Source of the DNA: Fodinicurvata fenggangensis DSM 21160
Lineage (GTDB): Bacteria > Pseudomonadota > Alphaproteobacteria > Kiloniellales > DSM-21159
Assembly (NCBI RefSeq): GCF_000686045.1
Contig: NZ_JMLV01000002.1
Location: 434,001 to 498,000, forward strand
DNA: 64,000 bases
Reading direction: 5' to 3'
Each line of letters opens with the position of its first letter. Positions within the stretch are counted from its first letter, which is position 1. The notes below the pieces were generated by a model, which worked only from the letters and a program-made list of their open reading frames with translations, was not told where the DNA came from and searched no databases. Positions 7,360 to 16,167 of this stretch are shown here, piece after piece. The position numbers and the translations under genes were made by a program.

Positions 7360-10101
7360 CTATTGTCCCAGCCGTTCCAGGATAAAGGGCACGTGCACCT
7401 GGTCGGACTTGTAGTTCCCGGTCAGGGCATACATCACGAGGTTGACCCCGAAGCGGAAGGCCATCTCCCGCTGGCGTTCGCCGCCAGGGACCACGGCGGA
7501 CAGCGGGCGGCCGCGCTCGTCCACGGCCCAGGCCGAAGCCCAGTCGTGGCTGCCAATGATCACCGTGGCAACGCCGTCATGTCGTGTTTCCTCGGTCTCC
7601 TCGACCCAAAGCGTTTCGCCTTCGTACCGTCCGGGGAATTCCTGCAGCAGGTAGAAAGCCCGTGTGAGCACATGATCGCCCGGAACGGGGACAAGGCGCG
7701 GTATCTCGATCCCGGAGAGCAAGCGTCGCAGCCGGTTGTCCCCGTCGAGGCGGCTGCCCCGGCCATCGCCCAGATCCAGCAGGAGTGTGCCGCCGTGATC
7801 GAGATAATCCTGCAATGCCCTTTCCGCAGCCCGATCCGGGGGGTCCTGCTGGCTCGAAACGGGCCAGTAGAGCAGTGGGTAGAAGGCCAGTTCGTCCTCG
7901 CCGGGGCGCACGCCCTTGGGCGGGCCCGGCTCGATTGTCGTGCGTCGCGTCAGGACCTGGCTTAGGCCGGTTAGCCCAGCCCGGCTGCGCTGGTCGAGCT
8001 CGGGATTCCCGGTTTGCACATAGGCCAGAGTGGTTTCCAGGCTGGCTTCCAGCGCACGCTGTTCCTTCTGCTCCGCCTGTGCCTGCGCATCCGGCGACAG
8101 GGCCAGGCCGCCCAACAGGGCGAAAGCCAGCAGGCCCGTGCCCTTTCGCAAGAGTACCCGGGACGGCAGGAGTCCTCGCATGCCCAGGGAGATCAGCAGG
8201 TCCAGCAGCGCCAGTCCCAGGGCCGCACTGAGCAACCAGGGCATCAGAGGCCGCTCGGGGCCGCTGTCGTAGCTGCGTTCCTCGCCGTAATCACCAAGCG
8301 AGGGCAGCGTTCCGGCTGCGGAGAGTGCAGGCGCCAGATTCAAGGCCTGGCGGCTTATTTCACCCCCGTAATACCCGGGAGGCTGGCGCGGCCCGATCCG
8401 GGCTGTGCCTGTGTCTTGCGGCAGGGGTCGCACCTCTGGCGCCGGATCCTGCAGTCGTCCGAATCCATCCAGGACCTGCCAGGCCGGCAGGGGGCCGTCC
8501 CCCGCTCCGCTCACACCGGCCGAGAAGGCAACAAGCCGACGCAGCAGTTCCACGTAAAGACCGGATAGCGGCAGGTTGCTCCAGGCCGGGCCGGCGGAGG
8601 TGTGTACAAGCACCAGCCAGCCCTCGCCACGCTGCTCAGCGGTGATCAGGGGAGTGCCATCTTCGAGTCGCGCCCAAGTCTTGTCATTCAGGCCAAGGTC
8701 AGGGCGTGCCAGGACCTGGCTGGAGACAGTGACTTCTTCCGGCACCTGCAGCCCGGCCAGTGGACTGTCTTCGGGGAAATCGTCCAGGGCAATCGGCTGG
8801 TCCCAGGTCAGGGTCCCGCCCAGTGTGCGGCCCCCCTGGCGAAGATCGACAGGCAGCAGCTGCCGGCTTTCCGACTCCGCCAGCCGTGGTCCGGCAAAGC
8901 GCAGGAGCAGGCCGCCCTGTTGGATCCAGGCGTCAAGCTGACGGGCTTCGCTTTCGTCCAGGACACGATCCGGCAGGGCAATCAATGCCTGGGGCGTTTC
9001 CAGAAGCTGCTCCAGGGGCGCCTCGGTTACCTGGGTGAAGGGCGACAGGGCCCGTGTCAGGTAGTAGCTGTCGCTCAGCAGCGGCTGGCGGCGTTCGCTG
9101 TCCCCGGCCAGAGGCAGACCCACTGGACGCCGACGCCAGCGCTCATCACTGAGTACCACAACGTTGGCGCCAGCTTCACCCTCCAGGCTGAGCCGTTCCA
9201 CCCGGTTTCGCAACGTGAGCGGTAATTCCAGCGTGAGGGTGGTTTCCAGACTGGCCGGCGTGAAATTGACGGGCAGGCGTTCCAGAATCCGGCCTTCGCC
9301 ATCCTGCACCAGCAGTGTGACACTCTCTTCAAAACCTTCGGACAGGCGCTGTATAGTGAGCTGCAGGTGACTTCCGGTTTCACGCGGCGGCTGCAGAAGG
9401 TGAGGCAGGCGTTCTTCTGCGGGCCGATAAACCGCCAGGTCGCCCAGGCGGTTCATGACTTCGCCCAGGCTGTCGACACCGCTTTGATCCGCGCCGTCGG
9501 TCTGGACGCCATCGCTGAGCCAATAGGGCACCACGTCGATGTCACGCGGGAATGCGCGAAGCGCGCTTGCCAGTGCTTCATGGCGCGGCGGCCAGGGATG
9601 GGGTTCAATCACGGCCAGACGTTCGCGGGCGGTGGCAACGTCCAGCGGCTCGAAGGCAGGGTCTTCTGCTCCGGGATCGGACCTCTCGGGATCGGCTGTC
9701 GTCAGGAGATAGACCGTACGGTTCTCGCGTTCGGCCTGTGTCAGCAGGCGTTCGGCCGCCGTCCGGGTCTGCTGCCAGTTACGGGCGGCCGACCAACCGT
9801 TGTCGATGACAATCAGGAAAGCACCGTCCTGGCGCGCAGCCGGCTGCGGATTCAAAAGCGGTTGTGACAAGGCCAGAATGACCAGCCCGGCCAGGAGGAA
9901 GCGCAGCGCCAGCAGCCACCAGGGAGTGCGGGCGGGTGTCTGTTCGGCGGGCTTGAGGCCAAGCAGCAGCCCGATCGCCGGAAAGGTCTGGTGACGCGGC
10001 GCCGGTGGCGTGACGCGCATCAGCCACCAGAGGGCCGGCAGGCCGAGAAGGGCCAGCAACAGCCAGGGACTGGCAAAGGCAAGGGGGCCGAGGGCGAGCA
10101 T
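7360..10101 (-). CDS. DUF4159 protein with BatA-like N-terminus
   Basis: A 913-residue membrane protein. It opens with a BatA-type segment (FASPWLLLALLGLPALWWLMRVTPPAP) and a second helix near residues 60-80. A von Willebrand-like region (GAFLIVIDNGWSAA at about 93-106) and a long periplasmic part follow. Two helices come near residues 620-680, then a C-terminal DUF4159 domain (AFYPLLYWPVS, GGTLLLDLGDG, TLWVEETEETRHDGVATVIIGSHDWA, GVNLVMYALTGNYKSDQVHVPFILERLGQ). The final motif is typical of the family. It overlaps the DUF58 stop codon by one base (TGATG), so translation is probably coupled. Its partner ATPase is the MoxR protein two genes upstream. Confidence 0.85.
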   Translation of the reverse strand: MLALGPLAFASPWLLLALLGLPALWWLMRVTPPAPRHQTFPAIGLLLGLKPAEQTPARTPWWLLALRFLLAGLVILALSQPLLNPQPAARQDGAFLIVIDNGWSAARNWQQTRTAAERLLTQAERENRTVYLLTTADPERSDPGAEDPAFEPLDVATARERLAVIEPHPWPPRHEALASALRAFPRDIDVVPYWLSDGVQTDGADQSGVDSLGEVMNRLGDLAVYRPAEERLPHLLQPPRETGSHLQLTIQRLSEGFEESVTLLVQDGEGRILERLPVNFTPASLETTLTLELPLTLRNRVERLSLEGEAGANVVVLSDERWRRRPVGLPLAGDSERRQPLLSDSYYLTRALSPFTQVTEAPLEQLLETPQALIALPDRVLDESEARQLDAWIQQGGLLLRFAGPRLAESESRQLLPVDLRQGGRTLGGTLTWDQPIALDDFPEDSPLAGLQVPEEVTVSSQVLARPDLGLNDKTWARLEDGTPLITAEQRGEGWLVLVHTSAGPAWSNLPLSGLYVELLRRLVAFSAGVSGAGDGPLPAWQVLDGFGRLQDPAPEVRPLPQDTGTARIGPRQPPGYYGGEISRQALNLAPALSAAGTLPSLGDYGEERSYDSGPERPLMPWLLSAALGLALLDLLISLGMRGLLPSRVLLRKGTGLLAFALLGGLALSPDAQAQAEQKEQRALEASLETTLAYVQTGNPELDQRSRAGLTGLSQVLTRRTTIEPGPPKGVRPGEDELAFYPLLYWPVSSQQDPPDRAAERALQDYLDHGGTLLLDLGDGRGSRLDGDNRLRRLLSGIEIPRLVPVPGDHVLTRAFYLLQEFPGRYEGETLWVEETEETRHDGVATVIIGSHDWASAWAVDERGRPLSAVVPGGERQREMAFRFGVNLVMYALTGNYKSDQVHVPFILERLGQ

Positions 10102-11030
10102 CAGAGCCCTCCCGCTGCCGGGCCGTCACTAAGGCCTTGATAAAGCGTTAAGAGTTGCTGCTCGGCCGAAGAGCCTGTGCTGTGCAAGCTGTAGCCCCAG
10201 CCAAGGGACCTGGCAGCGTCCGTCAGGCGGGCGCGCTGCTGCTCAAGGGCATGAAGGTAGTCCGAGCGCAGGCTCTCACTGCGATTGACCAGCCAGGAGG
10301 GTTCGCCCTCAAGGCCACGGAATCGGATGCGTCCCTGATAGGGAAAGGCAAGCTCGGCGGGGTCCAGAACCTGGACCAGCTGTCCCCGGATTCCGTTTTC
10401 CGAATAGCGCCGCAGATGGTCATGGACCTGGTCGTCCACCTTCAGGAAATCGCCGAACAGAAGCAGGCGTGCATAGCGTGGTACACGCGGGTCATGTGGC
10501 AGATCAGCGGCGGTGGCCGGTCCTGCCGAGGCCTGTCGCTGTTCAAGTTCCTGGCACAGGCGCGACAGGGCCGCCCGGCCCGTGGCCGGTGGGCGTGGCG
10601 AATCGAGCAGGGCCACGCGTTCACCGGCCTTGAGCAGCAGGCAGGCCAGCGCCATGGCAAGCAGATTGGCCCGCCCCTGCTTCGTGGGCAGCTGGCGCGC
10701 ATCGGAGGTCCAGTTCATGGAGGCCGAGGGGTCGCACCACAGCCATACCGACTGTGCCGCTTCCCACTCCTGCTCGCGGACATAGAGCCGGTCGCTCTTG
10801 GCACTTTGCCGCCAGTCAATCTGTTGAAGGCGATCCCCGCTCTCATAGGGACGAAACTGCCAGAAGGCCTCCCCCTGCCCCGTGCGGCGCCGTCCATGCA
10901 GGCCCTGGGCGACCGTGGCGGCCACGCGCTCGGCGGCAACCTGCAAGGCCGGCAAGGGCCCGGACAGGCGTTCGGCCTCCTGCCTCAGCGGCGCGGCTGC
11001 AGGTCCCGTTCTTCCCGGCGTGGCGGCCAT
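10101..11030 (-). CDS. DUF58 domain-containing protein
   Basis: A 309-residue cytosolic protein of the DUF58 family, which carries a degenerate von Willebrand A domain and always travels with MoxR AAA+ ATPases. The hallmark GRRRTGQGEAFWQFRPYESGDRLQQIDWRQSAKSDRLYVREQEWE is present in pieces at about residues 45-90, followed by LWCDPSASM, a MIDAS-like DxSxS variant (DPSAS). The ATG at 11030 lies 13 bases after the moxR stop and is preferred to an upstream ATG at 11111 that would overlap moxR. It likely links the ATPase to the downstream membrane proteins. Confidence 0.85.
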   Translation of the reverse strand: MAATPGRTGPAAAPLRQEAERLSGPLPALQVAAERVAATVAQGLHGRRRTGQGEAFWQFRPYESGDRLQQIDWRQSAKSDRLYVREQEWEAAQSVWLWCDPSASMNWTSDARQLPTKQGRANLLAMALACLLLKAGERVALLDSPRPPATGRAALSRLCQELEQRQASAGPATAADLPHDPRVPRYARLLLFGDFLKVDDQVHDHLRRYSENGIRGQLVQVLDPAELAFPYQGRIRFRGLEGEPSWLVNRSESLRSDYLHALEQQRARLTDAARSLGWGYSLHSTGSSAEQQLLTLYQGLSDGPAAGGL

Positions 11031-11043
11031 GACCTTTGCGTCC

Positions 11044-12054
11044 TTATGCGTAGGGTCGGCAGAGCTGTTCGATAATGTCCTCGACACCCACGCCTTCGGC
11101 TCGGGCCGCAAAGTTCAGGGCCATGCGGTGACGCAGGACTGGGGCCGCCAGGGCAACGACATCGTCCAACGAGGGGGCCAGGCGGCCATCCAGCAGGGCG
11201 CGGGCACGTACCGCCAGCATCAGCGCCTGGCTGGCGCGCGGCCCCGGGCCCCAGGCCACGTGACGGCGTACGTCCTCCAATTCGGTGCTTTCCGGCCGGC
11301 CTTGCCGCACCAGAGCCAGGATGGCCTCGACCACCTGTTCTCCCACAGGGATCCGGCGCACCAGGGCCTGTGCGGCCATCAGTTCCGCGGCATCGAAAAC
11401 CTGGGGCGCTTCCGCCTTCTCAGCGCCGGTGGTGGCCAGCAACATCTGACGCTCGGAGTCCAGGTCCGGGTAGTCCACGTCGATTTCCATGAAGAAGCGG
11501 TCGAGCTGGGCTTCCGGCAGGGGATAGGTCCCTTCCTGCTCCAGGGGGTTTTGGGTGGCCAGGACGTGGAAGGGCTGCGGCAGGTCATAGGACTGTCCGC
11601 CGACCGTGACGCGCTGTTCCTGCATGGCCTGCAACAGGGCCGACTGCGTGCGCGGACTGGCGCGGTTGATTTCGTCGGCCATCAGGACCTGGGCAAAGAT
11701 GGGGCCGGGCACGAAGCGGAAACTGCGGCTGCCATCGGCAAGCTGGTCCAGCACTTCGGAGCCGACGATATCCGCCGGCATCAGGTCGGGCGTGCACTGG
11801 ATCCGACGATCCTCCAGGCCGAAAACAAGGCCCAGGGTTTCCACCAGGCGCGTCTTGGCCAGGCCCGGAACGCCGACCAGCAGGACATGGCCGCCGGCCA
11901 GGAGCGAAATAAGGGTTTGATCGATGACGGCCTGCTGCCCAAATATGACTTGTCCGACAGCGCTGCGCAGGCTCTGCAGCCGCCGTCCCAGGGAGTCGAT
12001 CTCTGCGGCGACCTGCTCGGCCCCGGCTTCGGAAGGGGAAGCAGCGTTTGTCAT
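11044..12054 (-). CDS. MoxR-family AAA+ ATPase
   Basis: A 336-residue AAA+ ATPase. The Walker A motif is GVPGLAKT, Walker B is VLMADEINRA, and the family segments FGQQAVIDQTLISLLAGGHVLLVG, ATQNPLEQEGTYPLPEAQLDRF and the sensor regions are clear. MoxR proteins act as chaperone-like remodelers for partner complexes with vWA domains. The chosen ATG (12054) removes a 29-residue extension that would overlap the divergent DUF1285 gene. It is the first gene of the minus-strand operon, with its promoter in the roughly 52-base divergent gap. Confidence 0.93.
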   Translation of the reverse strand: MTNAASPSEAGAEQVAAEIDSLGRRLQSLRSAVGQVIFGQQAVIDQTLISLLAGGHVLLVGVPGLAKTRLVETLGLVFGLEDRRIQCTPDLMPADIVGSEVLDQLADGSRSFRFVPGPIFAQVLMADEINRASPRTQSALLQAMQEQRVTVGGQSYDLPQPFHVLATQNPLEQEGTYPLPEAQLDRFFMEIDVDYPDLDSERQMLLATTGAEKAEAPQVFDAAELMAAQALVRRIPVGEQVVEAILALVRQGRPESTELEDVRRHVAWGPGPRASQALMLAVRARALLDGRLAPSLDDVVALAAPVLRHRMALNFAARAEGVGVEDIIEQLCRPYA

Positions 12055-12106
12055 CACGTTAACCGCGTCTCCTGTTCTGGCGAGTCTGATGGAGTGGTAC
12101 AAGGCC

Positions 12107-12697
12107 ATGACCTCGAATGAAAGCCCGGCAGCCTCAAGCATAGACGGACAGCAGGACTCTGGCGAGTCGCCTCAGCCGACTGCGGAGGACTTTCCGTCCT
12201 GTGGCGATTTCGACATGCGCATTGCCCGTGACGGCACCTGGTTCTATCGCGGCACACCCATCGGGCGCATGCAGCTGGTCAAACTCTTTTCCACTGTTTT
12301 GCGGCGAGAAGATGACGGTACCTACTGGCTGGTGACGCCCGTGGAGCGTGGCCGCATCGAGGTGGAGGATGCCCCCTTCATCGCCGAGGAAATGCAGGAA
12401 GAAGGGGATGGCCAGGCGCGCGTGCTCAGCTTCCGCACGAATGTCGATGACTGGGTTGTGCTGGACAGCGATCATCCTCTGCGCGTAGAGCAGGATGCTG
12501 AAACCGGTGAGCCCCGGCCCTATATAACAGTACGCGACAACCTTGAGGCCCGCCTGGCCCGTTCGGTCTTCTATCATCTGGTCGAACTGGCGGTGCCCGA
12601 AACATACAATGGGGAGGAAACACTGGGGATATGGAGCAGGAACACCTTCTTTCCCCTGGAGAAAGCGGCGCAGACGACCTCGACCTCGAAAGGGTGA
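12107..12697 (+). CDS. DUF1285 domain-containing protein
   Basis: A 196-residue protein of the DUF1285 family, recognised by CGDFDMRIARDGTWFYRGTPIGRMQLVKLFSTVLRREDDGTYWLVTPVERGRIEVEDAPF in pieces and by the later WVVLDSDHPLRV. Structures in this family show two small beta-rich domains; a ligand-sensing role has been suggested but not proven. The ATG at 12107 is preceded by AAGG. It begins an operon with the Nudix and CCA-transferase genes, an arrangement common in alphaproteobacteria, and is divergent from moxR. Confidence 0.85.
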   Translation: MTSNESPAASSIDGQQDSGESPQPTAEDFPSCGDFDMRIARDGTWFYRGTPIGRMQLVKLFSTVLRREDDGTYWLVTPVERGRIEVEDAPFIAEEMQEEGDGQARVLSFRTNVDDWVVLDSDHPLRVEQDAETGEPRPYITVRDNLEARLARSVFYHLVELAVPETYNGEETLGIWSRNTFFPLEKAAQTTSTSKG

Positions 12698-13338
12698 GCC
12701 AGCGTCTGCAGCGACGCGCGCCCCTGGTGACCGGGAATGTCCCGAAACCCTCTGTACGTGCGCCCTCCCAATCCGATCACGGGCTACGCGGGGATCACGA
12801 GTTGAATCCCGACCCGGATTTCTATGATCCCTCCATGGAGTTGCGGGCCGCTTCCGTCCTGGTGCCCCTGGTGGAGCGCTCGCATGGCCTGAACATCCTG
12901 CTGACCCGTCGGGCCGACCATCTTTCCTGCCACGCCGGCCAGATCTCCTTTCCCGGCGGACGGCTGGAGGTGCGTGACAATGGCCCCCTGGCCTGTGCAC
13001 TCCGCGAAACGGAGGAGGAGATCGGCCTGCCGCGCAGCCAGGTGCGTCCCCTGGGGCAGCTGGAAACCTACATCACGCGCACAGGCTTCGAGATCACACC
13101 CTTTGTCGGTGCCCTGGAGCCGCCGCTGGAGCTGAATCCGGATCCCGGCGAGGTGGAGGAAATCTTCGAGATACCGCTGTCCTTCGTATTGGACGAGCAG
13201 AACTGTCGCACTGAAAGTCGCGAGTTCCGTGGTCAGCAACGCTATTTCTACGTCTATCCCTATGGTGAGCGCTATATCTGGGGCGCCACTGCCGGTATGC
13301 TGAAAAACTTTTGCGAGCTGCTGCTCTTCGCTCGATAA
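12631..13338 (+). CDS. CoA-type Nudix hydrolase
   Basis: A 235-residue Nudix protein of the CoA pyrophosphatase group, which cleaves CoA or related pyrophosphates to phosphopantetheine and ADP. The Nudix box is seen as FPGGRLEVRDNGPLACALRE followed by TEEEIGL, with the preceding SCHAGQISFPGG typical of the CoA-specific subgroup. The ATG at 12631 overlaps the DUF1285 gene by 67 bases. A GTG at 12694 would instead give a 4-base GTGA overlap and a 214-residue protein, and is a serious alternative. CDS end and identity are secure; the start is not. Confidence 0.88.
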   Translation: MEQEHLLSPGESGADDLDLERVSQRLQRRAPLVTGNVPKPSVRAPSQSDHGLRGDHELNPDPDFYDPSMELRAASVLVPLVERSHGLNILLTRRADHLSCHAGQISFPGGRLEVRDNGPLACALRETEEEIGLPRSQVRPLGQLETYITRTGFEITPFVGALEPPLELNPDPGEVEEIFEIPLSFVLDEQNCRTESREFRGQQRYFYVYPYGERYIWGATAGMLKNFCELLLFAR

Positions 13339-13371
13339 TGCCTGCCCGTTACCAGCATTCACGAGAGGTTC

Positions 13372-14616
13372 ATGGAGGAAAGGCACGCAGCGGTTCGGCG
13401 AATCACGCCCCCGGTTCTGGGTGACCCTGACGCCGTGACAGAGGTCCTGGAGGCTCTCGGGGCCGCTGCGGTGGAGGTGCGCTATGTCGGCGGCTGTGTC
13501 CGCGACAGCCTTCTGGGGCGCTTCCTGAGCGATATCGACCTGGCGACTCCGGCGCCACCGGAGCGCGTCATGGAGGTGCTGCAGGCCGCCGGTGTGAAGG
13601 TCATTCCCACTGGCCTGTCCCACGGCACGGTCATGGCCGTGGTTCGGGGCCAGCCTTTCGAGATCACGACCCTGCGCCGAGACGTGGAAACCGACGGACG
13701 CCGTGCGGTGGTGGCCTTCACCGATTGCTGGCGCGCCGATGCTGCACGGCGCGACCTGACGATGAATGCCCTGTCCTGCGATCCCGAGGGCTGGCTCTAC
13801 GACTACTTCGGCGGCCTGGAAGACCTTGAGGCCGGGCGGGTGCGTTTCATCGGCGACCCGGCCGTTCGCATTGCCGAAGATTACCTGCGCCTGCTGCGGT
13901 TCTATCGCTTCCTGGCCCATTACGGACGGACGCGGCCCGAGGAAACCGCCCTGCGTGCCACCGCTGAGGCGGCTCCACAGCTGGCCACGCTGTCGGGTGA
14001 ACGCATCCGTGTGGAATTGCTGAAGCTGCTGGCGGCCCCGGAACCGGAGAACACCCTCACCTTGATGGCCGAACAGGGCATCCTGCCGCACCTGCTGCCG
14101 GATAGGCTGGACATCGCCAGCCTGGGGCGTTTGCGCGCGCTGGAGCTTGCGGCTGATTCCTTGCTGCGCCTTGCCGCTTTGCTGCCGGCCGCGCCTGAAG
14201 CCGTGGAACGGACAAGCCAGCGCCTGCGCCTGTCCCGGGTCGAGACCAGCCGCCTGGCAGCACTTTGCCAGGCCGACGCCTTCAAGCGCTATCCGCCGGA
14301 TACACTGGAGTTGCGCCGGGCTCTGCACGAACGCGGCCCGCAATTGGTTGCCGATCAGTTGCGCGTGATTGCGGCGCGTTTGGACGAGCCACTTTCGGAT
14401 GATGTGATGGCACGGGTTGATAACTGGACGCCCAAGCCCCTGCCCATAAAGGGGCGCGACCTCCTGGCCGACGGATTCGAGAAGGGGCCGGCGCTGGGGC
14501 GTCTGCTCAGTCAGTTGGAGGACTGGTGGCTTGAACAGGACCGCAAACCGGACCACCGGGACCTGCTTGAGAAGGCCCGGAGCCTTCAGCAGCGGCAAGA
14601 CGGCGCAAGCAGGTGA
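13372..14616 (+). CDS. CCA tRNA nucleotidyltransferase / poly(A) polymerase family
   Basis: A 414-residue class II nucleotidyltransferase that adds or repairs the 3' CCA of tRNAs. The head domain shows RYVGGCVRDSLLG, the metal-binding DIDLATPAPP and TGLSHGTVMAV; the neck shows RRDLTMNALS, DYFGGLEDLEAG and RIAEDYLRLLRFYRFLAHYG. The C-terminal body is alpha helical. Alphaproteobacteria usually have one such enzyme next to the CoA Nudix gene, as here. It starts 33 bases after the Nudix stop. Confidence 0.92.
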   Translation: MEERHAAVRRITPPVLGDPDAVTEVLEALGAAAVEVRYVGGCVRDSLLGRFLSDIDLATPAPPERVMEVLQAAGVKVIPTGLSHGTVMAVVRGQPFEITTLRRDVETDGRRAVVAFTDCWRADAARRDLTMNALSCDPEGWLYDYFGGLEDLEAGRVRFIGDPAVRIAEDYLRLLRFYRFLAHYGRTRPEETALRATAEAAPQLATLSGERIRVELLKLLAAPEPENTLTLMAEQGILPHLLPDRLDIASLGRLRALELAADSLLRLAALLPAAPEAVERTSQRLRLSRVETSRLAALCQADAFKRYPPDTLELRRALHERGPQLVADQLRVIAARLDEPLSDDVMARVDNWTPKPLPIKGRDLLADGFEKGPALGRLLSQLEDWWLEQDRKPDHRDLLEKARSLQQRQDGASR

Positions 14617-14658
14617 TCGAGGCTATGGACGTTGCGACTTCTGCGCTAGGCTTGGGCC

Positions 14659-15489
14659 ATGATTCGGATTAGATGGCAGAGCCGCCGGCATTCTTGGCGC
14701 GGTCCCTTGCAGGTCCTGGCCTTGCTTGCAGGCCTGCTGCTTGCGAGCCCGGCCGCAGCGACCGAGGAGCGTGCCCTGGTTGCAGCGGCTTCGGACCTGC
14801 AGTTTGCGCTGGAAGCGGTGGCAGCGCGCTTCCAGGAGGAGAGTGGCCAGGAGGTTCGCCTGTCTTTCGGGTCTTCGGGCAATTTCGCCCGGCAGATTCG
14901 CCAGGGCGCCGGTTTCGAGCTGTTCCTTTCGGCGGACGAGGCCTATGTGGAGATGCTGGCGGACGCGGGCCTGACCCAGGATGAAGGTGTCCTCTATGCC
15001 CTGGGCCGGCTGGTCATCATTGTGCCGGGCAATTCCAGCGTGAAGGCCGATGCCGAACTGAATGAACTCGAGGCAGCCCTGGAAGATGGGCGCCTGCGCC
15101 GTTTTGCCATTGCCAATCCCGAACATGCGCCTTATGGGGCGCGGGCCGCCGAGGTTCTGCGGCATAAGGGGCTGTGGGAGGCCATCCAGCCGGCGCTGAT
15201 CCTGGGTGAAAATGTCAGCCAGGCCGCACAGTTCGCCGTATCGGGCAACGCCGAGGGCGGCCTGGTGGCCTATTCCCTGGCCCGGTCCACGGCCCTGTCG
15301 GAACGGGGCGACTCTGCGCTGCTGCCCGAATCCTGGCACAGTCCCCTGCGCCAGCGCATGGTCCTGATGAAGGGTGCGGGTCCGACGGCCCAGGCCTTCT
15401 ATGCCTATCTGCAGCAGCCGGAAGCGCGGCGCATCCTGGCCGATTACGGCTTTGAACTGCCACCGGATATGGACGAAAAGGATGGATAG
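14659..15489 (+). CDS. modA: Molybdate ABC transporter substrate-binding protein
   Basis: A 276-residue periplasmic protein with a signal peptide (about residues 1-34, ending ASPAAA-TEE). It shows ModA motifs: VAAASDLQFALEAV, FGSSGNFARQIRQGAGFELFLSADEAY and ANPEHAPYGARAAEVL. These surround the oxyanion site that binds molybdate or tungstate. It starts a modABC operon 42 bases downstream of the CCA transferase. No ModE repressor gene is seen in the window. Confidence 0.92.
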   Translation: MIRIRWQSRRHSWRGPLQVLALLAGLLLASPAAATEERALVAAASDLQFALEAVAARFQEESGQEVRLSFGSSGNFARQIRQGAGFELFLSADEAYVEMLADAGLTQDEGVLYALGRLVIIVPGNSSVKADAELNELEAALEDGRLRRFAIANPEHAPYGARAAEVLRHKGLWEAIQPALILGENVSQAAQFAVSGNAEGGLVAYSLARSTALSERGDSALLPESWHSPLRQRMVLMKGAGPTAQAFYAYLQQPEARRILADYGFELPPDMDEKDG

Positions 15490-15492
15490 GCC

Positions 15493-16167
15493 GTGCAGAT
15501 GGACCTGACCGCCCTCTGGCTCTCGCTGCGCCTGGCCGCCCTGACCCTGCTGTTCCTTCTGCCCATCGGCATCCTGGCCGGGCGTTGGCTGGCCTATCGC
15601 TCCTTCCGCGGCAAGGGCTTCGTGGAAGCACTGGTCGCCCTGCCCCTGGTCCTGCCGCCCACCGTGTTCGGCTATTACCTGCTGGTGGCCTTCGGTGCGG
15701 CCTCACCCCTGGGCCAGTTCTGGCAGGCGGCATTCGGCCAGCCGCTGGTCTTTACCTTCGAGGGCCTGCTGCTGGCCTCGATCATCTTCAACCTGCCCTT
15801 TGCCATCCAGCCCATGCAGCGTGGGTTCGAGGCCATTCCCGCCGAGGTTCGCGAGGCAGCGGCCTGTTGCGGCCTGTCTCCCTGGAAGGCGCTGCTGCGC
15901 GTGGAGTTGCCCCTGGCCTGGCCCGGCATCCTGACGGCCATGGTGCTCAGCTTTGCTCATACCCTGGGAGAATTCGGCATCGTCCTGATGGTGGGCGGAT
16001 CCATTCCAGGTGAGACCCGGACCATCGCCATTGCCATCTATGATCGCGTCCAGGCCTTCGACGACGTGGCCGCGGGCCAGATGTCGGCGCTGCTGCTGGC
16101 CATCTCGCTGGCGACCATCGCGCTGACCTTCGCCTTCTCCCGCCGCCTGGGGCGCCGCCTCGGATGA
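15493..16167 (+). CDS. modB: Molybdate ABC transporter permease
   Basis: A 224-residue inner-membrane permease with five to six helices and the coupling motif EVREAAACCGLSPWKALLRVELPLAWPGILTAMVLSFAHTLGEFG, the EAA loop that docks to ModC. PTVFGYYLLV and GSIPGETRTIAIAIYD are also typical of ModB. The start is GTG at 15493, or ATG at 15499 only two codons on. It begins 3 bases after modA and overlaps modC by 4 bases (ATGA). Confidence 0.93.
   Translation: MQMDLTALWLSLRLAALTLLFLLPIGILAGRWLAYRSFRGKGFVEALVALPLVLPPTVFGYYLLVAFGAASPLGQFWQAAFGQPLVFTFEGLLLASIIFNLPFAIQPMQRGFEAIPAEVREAAACCGLSPWKALLRVELPLAWPGILTAMVLSFAHTLGEFGIVLMVGGSIPGETRTIAIAIYDRVQAFDDVAAGQMSALLLAISLATIALTFAFSRRLGRRLG

Noticed and set aside
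12784-14598. 604-residue minus-strand open frame opposite the Nudix and CCA transferase genes
   Set aside because: High GC leaves antisense frames open by chance; the composition is rich in Gln, Gly and Arg and carries no domain.
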